Source: Marisa cornuarietis (taxonomy: Eukaryota; Mollusca; Gastropoda; Architaenioglossa; Ampullariidae). Taken from it: DNA of 64,000 bases. Position 1 is the first letter of the stretch. Each line of letters starts with the position of its first letter. This document shows positions 1-11,500 of this stretch, piece after piece. The stretch spans positions 10,291,501 through 10,355,500 of the forward strand of contig SMMW01000585.1 of assembly GCA_004794655.1 (NCBI GenBank), in the 5' to 3' direction. The notes under the pieces were generated by a model. It was not told the origin of the DNA and ran no database searches. It saw nothing but the letters and a program-made list of their open reading frames with translations. A program made the position numbers and the translations under genes.

Positions 1-731
1 TTAAACTCATTCAGGTATGTACAATGGAATTTTCTATTGTCTTTTTTATGTGTTTTTGCATTTCTCAGCAGCTGGGAACATTAAAAGCTATAAAAAGACT
101 AAATATTTCTTACTTTGGCTTCTAGTGCATACAAGACGACAGTTGTAGCTAAATAAAGTCATTTTTTTAAATGACAGAGTATTTTTTTCTCATTAGTGTT
201 TTTCTATACACAACATTACCATAAGCTTCAATACCTTTAATTTTTAACTTTAACTAGTAAACTTTTCTCTTTGGCAGATGCAAACTCTTCTTTCAGAAGG
301 ATGGTCAGTGGATAGACAAAGGTGTTGGTAATCTGCACCTCAAACCTGTGGATGGACGGTTCCAGCTTGTCATCCGTGCAGATACCAATCTAGGTAAAAT
401 TCTGTGTGTGGGTGTGCAGATCCAATGTATACTTGCACATTTTGACCAAATGTAAAATTTAATTTGAAATAGACTACCGTTTTCAGTGCCTTATTTACAC
501 TTGTTTTTTTCTTCCCTCCCAGGTAACATTTTGCTGAATATTCTTCTATCACAAGCTATGCCGTTGAAGAAGCAAGGCAAGAATAATGTGTTTATTGTAT
601 GTGTGCCAAATCCACCTTTGGAGGGAAACACACCCAGCACAGACCCAGTACCAATGCTTATTCGTGTGAAGACATCTGAGGATGCTGATGAGTTGTTGGC
701 TAAATTAGAAGAGAAGAAATCTGCAGGTTGA
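1..731 (+). CDS. NUP50: Nucleoporin NUP50, C-terminal exons (Ran-binding domain); 5' partial
   Basis: NUP50 is a nuclear-pore basket protein that binds importin-alpha and Ran and helps release import cargo. Three coding pieces are visible: 1-14 (ends at donor GTATGT), 278-393 and 523-731 (stop TGA). They sum to 339 nt, exactly 113 codons, with consistent phases. The translation reads ..[12 protein letters not shown].., then GVGNLHLKP, then [13 protein letters not shown], then [13 protein letters not shown] and [18 protein letters not shown]. These are hallmarks of the NUP50 RanBD fold, which forms the C-terminus in this family, so the stop is in the expected place. The FG repeats and importin-binding N-terminus lie upstream of the window. 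RanBP2 and RanBP3 also have RanBDs, but the ADTNLGNILLN and [10 protein letters not shown] strings are NUP50-like. Introns of 263 and 129 bp separate the exons. Confidence 0.93.
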
Positions 732-3700
732 TAATATGTTGCCTTAGATTGAACTGTAGAATGTGCATAGTCCCATTTGAGAGAGGGAAAAAAATTAAGT
801 ATTGCCAGCACTAGGACTTCATATTGACTGACCTAAAGTCATCTCTCAGACCAGACTGGTTATTTAGTACCATTGCTATGCTGTAAAGTTTGTTATAAAA
901 CGTGTGATGTCCTTGTATGACTTCCTTTAGAAAATAATCATAGAGGGTATCATTTTCTTTGGTATAGTGTTTAAATGTATAGTGATTTTGGGTTAATTTA
1001 CAATACGATCCTTCAGGCAGGGATTGGGGTGGAGGGTGTTAAGAATGTCATTTTTCATTGTAAAATATAAAGGACAATTTTTTTTTTTTTACACATGGGA
1101 TAACATTGCCATTATCAGGTCCTTGCCATTTAAATCACTTGCTTTTTCTGTGCCATTCCATACTGGTATAAAAACAAAAGTATCTTGTGATATTGTTGTA
1201 GCATGCTGGCTTGTTGAGGACAGTGAATGGAAGAATTCGCCAAAAATTAAACAGTGTTATATACTGCTTATAAGAGTTTGCATCTTCTTGCCTTTTAAAA
1301 TGTTTGATGCGAAGGTGGCAGTCATCCCCTTGAATTGTGTTGCTAGCACGAGTTAAAAACTGACCAACATCTGCAGGAACATGTAAAAGAGAGTACAAAT
1401 TTGCCTTTTGGGGAATGGATGTAAAAAGAGTATGGCTCAGTGTATGAATTTCTGCATAACACTTAAGTCCCATTGCATCAAAAGAAGGCATTAATTTATT
1501 TTAGGGGGCAATCAAGAAAGTGCAGATACAAAACTGTTACAAACTTCTTGTTTTAATTGAACAATTGTATGTGAACAGATGGGGGTTTTTTTTAACCCCG
1601 CTTAAACCAGGGACTACCAATCTTGGGTGCCCTGGGAATGTGAGAAAGAATTTCAGAAGTACCACAAAAAGTGACTATTTCCTTGAGTTGCAAGTCAAAA
1701 GTAATCAGCCAGTCTGCCTTCAGAAGTACTAGGTGGTTGAGTAAGCAGTGACAAGTGATCAGCAAGCTGCCAATGGGCCTGGAGAAGTGCTAGTAGGTGG
1801 TTGTGTTGGAAATATAGCAGTCTTGTTAATCTAATCAGAAGTAGAGAGTAACCAAACATATAAATCTGACAATTGTGTATTGTTTCAATCAAATTCAAGA
1901 TCGCAAGAGTTCAATATTTCACTCCTCAAGGTATCTCTGCTCACAGTCACAAACCCAGCCAATCCTGTGTTTATCCTTGCTGTATCCAGCCAATCGGATG
2001 CTTCTCTTGTTGCCACCGACTGCTTACAATTTTCTTCTGGATAAGCTAGAATCTGATTATGCACTTAATATTTGCATTTTGTGTGAAGTTTAAAGCTTTT
2101 TAATTTCAATTTGTACATTTACAATATTTTAAGTCTTACAATGTAATTAAAAAGTAGATGTTGCACTTGATCTTCAAATGTGATATTGCTTTTGTAGGTA
2201 ACGAAAATATTGATAAAATTTTCCATAAATTTTATAAAAGAGATTGGGAACCATTTAGCTAAACTATTAATTTGACTTAAAGGTTAAATCTTAGATACAT
2301 TTTAGCCAGGATGCCAGTGCCGATAGGTCTTCCATTGTCACATGTCAGTAGAGGCTGTTGAAAGCAAACTCGGGTAAGGCAATCACAAGATGTCATAAAA
2401 TCAAAGCCTTTTCATTATTCAATGAATAGCACATGCTGATATGGTTTGTATATTTCCTTTATTAAAATATGTATTCAAAATATGGGACTAATCATCTCAG
2501 TTTCTGATGTTGCCCCTTAGTATCAAAATAGAAAAGACGCTTTGTCAAAAAAATGTCAAATTAAGCACAGAAAATACTGGTGGTGTTGCCAGCCGTCATG
2601 AAAAATCTTCCACTGTGTTGAAAAGACGACATCATCAACAACACAACAATGTCTCCCAGTCCTTGCATTCTTTGGCTTTAAATTTGCAGAATTTCAGTTG
2701 ATATACGCACCTTGACTAGACTCGCTCTCGTAAGGTGGGATCGTCTCACTTTCGTGGAAGAGGATCGTCTCGCTTTCACGCACAATGCACATAGAATCGC
2801 TGTCTGCACTGCAAGAAAATGCGTAGTCAGCGATAAAATGTGCCTTCTAGCGATGAGACATGAAAAATATAGACGATACTGGCATGCATACTTGCACGTG
2901 CAAGGAAGCAAAAGAATAAAATTTGTAGAGCGCATTTTCCCGTGTGGAGGCAAGCTCTAATGCGCTGTGCACGAAAGACTAGAAACGAACTGACAACCAT
3001 CAGCAAAATCAGATCATGTTGCTACATGTAGTTCCATAAAATGATCTCAAAATATATTTGACTCTTGTGGTGGTGGGTTTTCGGTACTGCAAAGGAAGCT
3101 ATTCCACAAAGGCTGGCCTAGTACAACGCATTCTTCATTAGTTTCAGCAATAGTTGCCTTGAAGTAATTATCTTACAAGGAAGTGGTGGTGTTAGCAACT
3201 TCCGGTGAAGTCTTTGGGTTGTCATCGTTGCCCATTATGTTGTTAGTGTAAGGCCTTGCGCCATCTGAAGGTTCTTCCTCCTCAACACCTAATCGCGTGT
3301 AGACCCAGAGAAGTCTGTGGAGAAACTTGTACTGCACCTGAAGGTAAAGTCAGTCACAAAGGTACTGCTTCCCACTTCGTCATTAACGAAAATCTTTTCT
3401 GAACGAAAACTTGTTCGGCTCATTGAGGTACAGACAATGGAGATAAATTTATTGAAAAACTGGCATGAAATAGGAGAGCATGGCAGGTCAGAAATGGTAT
3501 ATGTACAGTTAGTTTATTCCTTGCTACTGCTCGAAGAGCATTAGGCTGCAGTAGGTGTATGTATGGCAATGAGCAAATAAATGAACGAGCGGGGAAGGAA
3601 AGGTACATGGGCAGCAATGGGACAAACCTTATTAAAAATAAATTTTCCACATCCAGCATTAATGTATGTAGCTTCAATTACCCTGATAGGTGAAGGTATT

Positions 3701-3776
3701 AAAGAAACATTTCCTTCTCGCGCCTGAAGAGTAAGTAATAAATAATATCGACTATGTTTCTAACGTAACAAAATCT
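732..3776 (+). other. NUP50 3' UTR and tail-to-tail intergenic DNA
   Basis: No convincing coding sequence. The first 1.4 kb after the NUP50 stop is AT-rich and probably 3' UTR. A possible ATTAAA poly(A) signal lies at 2146-2151; no canonical AATAAA was noted closer. The rest separates NUP50 from the convergent phosphatase gene. The short open frames here lack recognisable domains and have no splice-supported context. Confidence 0.45.
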
Positions 3777-3782
3777 TTTATT
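3777..3782 (-). terminator. Probable poly(A) signal of the receptor phosphatase gene
   Basis: TTTATT on the plus strand reads AATAAA on the minus strand, 188 nt past the TAA stop at 3970. This distance suits a short 3' UTR and supports a terminal exon that reads through to 3970. Without transcripts the cleavage site is inferred. Confidence 0.5.
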
Positions 3783-3969
3783 GTAGCACAGGTCTAAAGC
3801 TGGCGAGATTTGAAGAGGAGAGGTTATTGCCCCGCTCGATTAATTTATATGGAAGAAGATACAGTAAGATCTTTTTAGCACTCCTGTACTAGGACCTTAC
3901 ACACAGACAACTGACTGCTCTGGAGCTTTGCGAGTTTTCTCAAAACTTTGCTGTTTTGTTTGACCAGGA

Positions 3970-4420
3970 TTAGATTGTGACCGCTTTGTTGCCATCGAGA
4001 CGAAAACGTGATCTGGAAACGGGTAGTGACTGTTTTATATAAGGAAGCTCATCTCTTCCTGAATTTGTGCTGCCGTGGGCGAGATAAATTACGCTGAATT
4101 TGTACATTGTATAATTCGGCGTCAGACTTACGTAGTGGGCAACAGCATTGGGACAGCAAATCCTGAGTCGGCGAACCACGCGATAAATGCTCACTTGGCC
4201 TTCCTCACCTGCTCGCCAGATCATCTGAGCTACCGCGGCCATGAGGCCACAGCGTGAAAAGCCATCACTGCAGTTCAGCAGGACTGGCGTGCTTTCGTGT
4301 GTGGTCTCTTGTTGCCAGGCCGACACCTGTATGGTGATGCAAAAGACAGGTCTGAACAACCATCAGAAGAGAGGGAACCTCGGTCTGTGGTGCATGCATC
4401 TGGTCTTTGACATCTAACAG

Positions 4421-4514
<94 letters not shown>

Positions 4515-7500
4515 TTTCCTCTGTTTCTCTGAGGAAGGAGAGAATTGTGTGTGTGTGTGTGTGTCCGGATCTGACTGTGTGTGAGAGAAAATGTGTGTGG
4601 GTGTTCGTGAGTGCGTGCGTGCGCTTTGGCTAACCCTGACCTGTTCAAGTACACGGAGCAAGGTTTTGTAGTGGTCGGTATGTGGGATGGTCTGGTCGTC
4701 TATTTTCTTGTTGACTAGGCGATGATGCTTGTCGGAGGAGAGACGTTTAGTCTCTGGCCACATACGGCAATGGTACACACGGACTAGTCTGAAGACAGAC
4801 CACAGACTAGCAGTCTTTGACAACCTTCCGAACTGGGTGTCCAAGACACAACAAGCAACAGGCAACTGAAATAAATTTTCAAAATAAAGCAGAGTGTGGT
4901 GATATATCTGTATATATATATATATATGGCAGTTGAAACCTATGCAGAAATTACATTTAGTCCAATCATCGCCAAATGTGTGTATTCCTGTCGTCTATGG
5001 CTCAGTCACGGACTACGCTTGCTTAGTGTACGTTGTCTGTTGGTGTATGCTATTTTTGAAGTTATTTATTTTCTACATTCTAAAATGTTACCGTTGGAAC
5101 CCCTCTCCCCTTCCCCCACCATACACAAAAAATGCGCAGAAGAAATCTTGTCAGACGTCTACTACAAATTTGGACCGCGTCATAATTTGAGAGAGTCTCC
5201 TCAGTAGGGAAAGAGAGAAACTGGTAGTGAGTGAGTCTCGTAGCTTAGCGGCTGGCACCACCACAATAGTTATTTTCGTGCCCACGTTGCTGAACATCTG
5301 TCAATCAGTCAAGTTAATGGAGGGACATCAGAACTCCAAGTGTTTCACCATTTCGCTATATTGGCGCCAACCATGACTCAAATGAAATGACAGATCGGAA
5401 GTTGACAGTTACAACAGTTAGCCCTAGAAATCAACCCGGGGGAAGCAGGGTACCCTGTTTAATGAATAATAATTGATTAATAATAATTTCTTTTAAAAGA
5501 AGAAAGAGAAAAAGGAAGATGTAAATTCACACGAAATACCCCCTCCCTCAAAAAAAAAAAAATTAACGCTGTTATCTTTAGCTCTGAAACCGTCGAGGAA
5601 AAAGTATCTTTTCTTTCAGTTGAAGGTTTTGCTGTCCCCACAGTCTGCATCAGTAAGTGAATTTATAGTGCAGCCTTTGACAGTTTCTGCATGCACTCCT
5701 TTTTCGGGCGTCATTATGCCTCAAGTACGGGCGTTTTACGTGCGAAGTCCATCCCCTCTCTTAGTAGCCAATGTTTTCTCTCAGCTCTTTGATGGTATTA
5801 ATGTACTGTAAAGCGCAGTAATGTTTAAGAAAATGCTTGTTTCGTCCTGAAATTACACGTTGCGCTTACCAGCACCCCTCGCCTCCTAAAAAGGGGAAGT
5901 TCTATGTGGAAGTTCTAAAAGACATAGAACTCCCACCGTAACGTAGGAACAGTGAGCTGTAAGTGCTTCACTGTGTAGAAGGCGGCGGTCAACATTCCCG
6001 CCAACTTTTTCTCCCTGCTGAATCCTTGACTGTTGAGGGAATCGAGGACAGGCTGTTTGGTTTGTTTCTGTCAGTGGTACATTCGAGTCTCGGACGTACT
6101 TATTTATCAGTCGTCAGTGGCTGCAATAATATGCGGCCCCGGGGCTTAAAAACAATATCCAGATATGACACAAGTAAATTAACAACTATTCAGTGACTGT
6201 ATGTTTTGCCCGATACCCTCACATACTTTCTCGGAACAGGAATATTGTAAGCGCTGCTCCTGCTGAACCATTTAGGAGCATGTTATCGAAAAGACTCCGA
6301 AGGCTACAGATGCCAGGTACAAATCTTCAAGTCATACGTGTGTGTAGCGGGGGTGGGGGTGGGAAGGGGGATGATCGAGTCTGAACGAACCCACGCATCA
6401 GCTGAAAGACGAGTGTGGTCAAATATTGACTGACCTTGCATGAGCGAAGGAAATGTCTCTGCCTTTCATTTTGATGGTGTAGATGGTAACCGTGCTGTCC
6501 ATGTTGTAGGCGCCATGACGATGTACGAAGAAAGATTCCAGACGCCGCGCGCCGTTCCTGGGCCAGTACAGCGGTCTCTGCACACCACGTTCATTACCGT
6601 TTCTCTTGAAATGGCAACAGAGGAGAAGCCATGATACCTCTATCGATAGCTGGGGAGAGATTATGCCAGGCCGGATCCAATTGATTTTACGTTCTTACTT
6701 CACATTTTTAAAAGATCTGTTCAAGCGCAAATTAAAAACAACAACCAAACTAGAATTCATCGTAATATAGTAGCTTCCGAACTCATGAATAACCTTTCCG
6801 TTCGATTACCAGCCTTTAAAACACTTCCATACACCGTCGCACAGAAAGAGGACATATGTGTGACATCATGTGGGAATAAAAAATATCTAACATGTTTTCT
6901 TCAAAGTTAGTGTGTCCATGCCACGACACCAGTAACCCACATAAGTCGAAGCTATTAAAGGTAACAAATAATCTGCACTTGCACTTAATAATAATAATAA
7001 ATGAAGATTTTTATAGCTCATATAGTTGTCTGGCTGGAACGTAAGGGAAGATAAGTTCAGAGAAATAGGACAGGAGCCTGAAAAGAAATTAAAACACAGC
7101 ACAGACAGTTTGTACTGGATGCGAGAACGGATGGGTAGCCAGTGTAGAGAACGAAGGAGAGGAGTGGCATGGTCCCGTTTGGTGGTTCTAAGCACTAGAC
7201 GTGCAGCGGAGTTCTGTACTTTCTAGAGTCTCTGGCATAAGCGTGTCTGAATTAACCATTTAGTATGACATGGTTTAGTCGACGATATCGACAATACTTT
7301 AACATAAAGAGGCTAGCAACCAATGTAGTGAAAAGAGTAAAAGTAGCAACAAAGCAATGGTCTCAACAAATGGAAAAGATGGAGAAATTATGGGTGTGAA
7401 TAAATCAAAAACAGATAATCTGTTTACATGTGCCGCGCTATAAAATGCCATAAATAATGCAAGGTAGCTATTGGTGGGTGCCGGAATGAGTTAAATACAT

Positions 7501-8569
7501 TTACATTAGTTTTGTGTAGAAATTGTTCAGGGAATACAGTGCTATGAGCTCTATAACAGTCTTTCAGAATTGACCGTGGTCCAGTACCGAGGTACCACTG
7601 TACAGTTGCTACGTGACTGGGAAGGTGAGGTGTCCACAGCCACAACGACCGACAAAATCTCAGATAAAAGGATTCAGACAGATATATCCAAGTTTAAATC
7701 ATATACTGCTACTAATGCTAATAATGAAGATGATATTCATACCTCACAAGATACAATTATTGAAACAAAAAATTGTACGGTCCTTATCTTGCCATGGGCT
7801 TTCTCACAATGGAAAGTGTTAGTGTAAATCTGTGTTCGTCAGAATGTTTCGAAAAGCATTATCTACTTAAGCCATCTGGGGGCCGACATGCATGGAGGAG
7901 AATGCTGCCGAGTTTCCACCGTTCAGCTGACACAGTCAGACCGCATATTAACACAGCACTAGCGAACATTCAGGTCAAATATATATATATATATAAACCT
8001 GCTGCCAGGCCGTTTCAGGAGACATCCATCCGCCAATCTCACCTTGGCTGCGTTGACGAGGTCGAGGACGATGACAGAACGCACATCGTTGGTATGGACG
8101 AGGTCCCAGTACTCCTCCAGGCTCGACTCTGTCGGTGAGGGCGCCAGAATGAACTGCCCGCGACGCTTGTAGCCGTCCACGAAGACCACGCCGTCCAGAT
8201 GGCCTCGTAGACCACCACCACCTACCTCGGCGCCATCTGGTCGCAGCCGCTGGACCTGCTCGTCGCCTCTCCCCAGATGAAGCTCACGGGGCTGCTCCAC
8301 CTGCGACCCGCTGCTTTCCGCTTTCTGGGGCAGCCTGTCAGTCTCGGTGGTGACGAGCGACAGGAGCTGGAACTGCTCGTACAGCACGGTGCGTTTGGTG
8401 GAGGGTTGCTTACGCAGCAGGTTGTGGTAGAAAGTGGGCAGCTGTAGGTCCAAAAAGGTGTCGCCGGCGTGCTGGTCCTCGAAAAGCGCGATGTAAATCA
8501 ACAGGTACTGCGCGAAGGTATGTACCATGTAGGGCCGCTCCCGCCGTATGCCGGACACAACTTGAAAAA
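3970..8569 (-). CDS. PTPR exons: distal phosphatase domain D2 (degenerate)
   Basis: Exons 8569-8043, 6604-6435, 4788-4641 and 4326-3970. The first finishes D1 (VFQVVSGIRRERPYM) and begins D2 (GVVFVDGYKRRGQFIL, then LEEYWDLVHTNDVRSVIVL). Next come PLYWPRNG, then VRVYHCRMWPETKR (WPE in place of WPD), then the P-loop LLNCSDGFSRCGLM. The P-loop keeps Cys-x5-Arg, but the preceding His is Asn. Degenerate D2 domains are normal in this family, where they act in regulation and binding. The C-terminus after NAVAHY does not resemble the usual EQYxFIY helix, so the final exon may be misplaced. Confidence 0.8.
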
Positions 8570-11500
8570 CTGAAACCTTTCGGACGTCAAAGCAAGTAGG
8601 TATATGAACATATAAAAACTCTGAACTTCAGTAAAAGTTCACGTTAAGATTATTGGATGAATGTAATGAGAAGTAACTATCTCTGATATATGATATTAGA
8701 AATCGTTCTGATAAACGGTCATTTCTTCCTCAGCAATAAATGACAAATCTCTCTCCCTCGCTGATAAAATATATTAGAAATCGCTGTGATAAATGATATT
8801 AGAACTGTAATTAATGAAATTTTGCCCTCTGTGCTAATTATTATTCCAAGTGTCTCTCTCGTGACCAAGTCAAGAGCAGAGGGAGAACAGTGCGCCGTGG
8901 GGTTATATCTCGTCTCCAGCACACACTTTTTATAGGTGAGGTTGGCCTAGGTCGCTATGATCTAGTCTTATTTGTTTGATTTTTTTGTGATTTTTGTTTT
9001 GTTGTGTTTTTTACGCTAAATGTCCCTTCCAAAAACCTGCTGGACACACACAACCACACACACACACACACGCGCGCGCGCACGCACAATTTCATCGTAA
9101 GGATGAAGAGGCGGAGCGGTCTTAAGAATCTGCATCCTTATGAAAGTAACGGCCACACCATTTACCTCCCCTTTGCTGGCGTAGGTAGCCATGAGGATGT
9201 CGAGGGCGATGTAGACGGCAGTGCGGCCGCAGCCGCTCTCGCAGTGGACCAACACCGTCTCTCTCTCGGTCCCTATGCGGCGCTGCAGTTCCAGCAAGGG
9301 GTGCGGGTCGTGACACAGCAGTGTTTCGTACCAGGAGGTGAAGACCAACAGGCGCACTTGATGCTCCTTCCTGGCCTTGACCCCGCCTCGTCTTTCGCCT
9401 CTGTGCAGGCTCAGCGCCAGCATGTACTCTGCGAAATCGGCAAAGCCTGTCTGTTGGTCCACATGTCGGATCTGTCCAAGATTTCATGGAAACTGGTTTA
9501 TTTCAGGTAGCTCACAGCTAGATCATAAAAGAAGGGGGAAAAGCGACTTGTGAGGCGGTGAAAATAAAAAAGCCAAATTTCCTCTTCTAGGGCAGTGAGA
9601 GGAGAAGTACTGCTCATTTTGTCTTGTACCATACATGCATGCATGCATGCATGCATGTGTGTGTGTGTGTGTGCGCGCGCGCGCGCGCGCGAGTTTTGAG
9701 GAAGATGGGGCCCGCTATCAAGCATTATGTCAGAGCTTGCAAATCTCATTTAGTGTAGTCACCGAGACAACGAGAGGCAGTATAAATAAAGTGACAGTGT
9801 GTACGGTTTGAACATCAGACAATGGTAGCATTATAGTGAAGTCAGAGACATTTATATATATATATATATAGAGAGAAAGAGATTATACAAATCTCTGGCT
9901 TGGATTTTCACCGCACACGTTATTCTTATGCCTTGTCTTTATTCGAATGCCAGAGGCTCTGAAGTTAGTAGATAGATGGATCGAATCATTGGCAACACTC
10001 ATGAAAATAGAAGAAAAAGAAGATAAAAAAAAAAGACAAGCGTGTGAGACATCGCTTATTACCCTGAAGGGTCCAAAATAGACAGGCGCGATGTCCGGCC
10101 AGTATTGGAAGCACCGAATGCTGCCGTCTTCCACGACGCTGGACAGCAGGACAACGGTATGCACCTGCTCCTGGTAGATAAGGCGCCAGAAGTCGAGGGC
10201 GCTCTCGGCGCTGCAAGGGCTCTGGGCGGCAATGTAGCGCTTCTTTTGCTCATAACCGGTGATGAAGCTGTGACAGGGAGACAGCGATCGGGTACGGAAA
10301 GTTTGAGAAATACATCGTGATGTTAATCTTATGAGCGTGTCCTCTTTTTTCTGGACTTTTCCTTTCTTTCTTTCATTTTCGTTTTTATTGGGGGTGGGGC
10401 AGACGCACGCATGCATGCACACACGCGCTCTCACCTCGCTTTCTCTTGCCCCCCTCCCCACACACATATGAAGAAGACTAACCGCGTAGCCTTGTGTGCT
10501 CATACCTTGCGTTGATGTACGTGCCTAGGTTGGAGTTGTTGTTCGGCCTCATCTTGGATGCGTCGCTGAGCACGGCGGAGGGTGAGTAGTTGACGTAAAT
10601 GCTGTGGTAGCCCGTCCCCGAGAAGTGGTAGGCGGGCAGACTGTCAAACTCGTCACGGAACGTAATGTTTGGAGCCGGGGTCGGCAGGTTATCTGTGTCG
10701 TACGTGGAGCCGACGAGCTGCAAAAGGTACTCCGCTAGTGCTCTTAAAGGCTCACATAAGTCCGGCATTAACTTAATATCAAAATGCTAGAAAGTTAACA
10801 GAGCATACAACTGTTTTTATTTCGTTACACACAAGATATTGTGAATTTTAATACATTTTTTAAAATAAGTGGGTTGACCTAAATTCGCATTTCTGACGTC
10901 AATCAAGGGTACTGCCAGCACGAGAGCTTTGAGTATATTCTAACGTGATATTGTCCAGTCAGCGATCTGAAAGGAGGTCTTGACCTCTTTCCAAAGCGAG
11001 GTGAGAATCGATATACTCAAAGGTTTGTCTGTCGCTCAGATTTTGGAAATTTGTATCTGTAAATGAAACAAACCTACTCATTTTAAATTAATTTTGCACT
11101 TGTGTTTGCCTTGTGTACGACTATCAGTTTATTCGTTCCAAAACTCCAGTCCCAGCGATCTGTCTAGGTAGGAAGTCAGTTCCATTTAACGTTGTCTACC
11201 TTTCTTATTTTTCATCGCCTTAAAAAATATAAAATTAAAGAATTTTTTGAGTACAAAAATTGTGAAGTTAAATAATAATAATAATAATAACAACAAAAAA
11301 TAACTAAAAAGACTCTGAAGTGTGCAAGTCACATTCTATTTATGGCTATTTATATTCACCAGCAAGAAAACCTCCCATAAAATGAGCGAAACAAATGCAA
11401 CAAAAGGGAGAAAGAGCAAATAATAAAAAATATAAAAAAACTTTAAGAAATTCAGAAGCTCAAAACTTTGGAATTATTCATCAAAGACTTCAAACCACGG

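Noticed and set aside
4265..4865. Open frames made of Thr-His or Cys-Val dipeptide repeats across the TG microsatellite
   Set aside because: They are translations of the dinucleotide repeat. The only real coding part in this interval is the spliced D2 exon 4641-4788.
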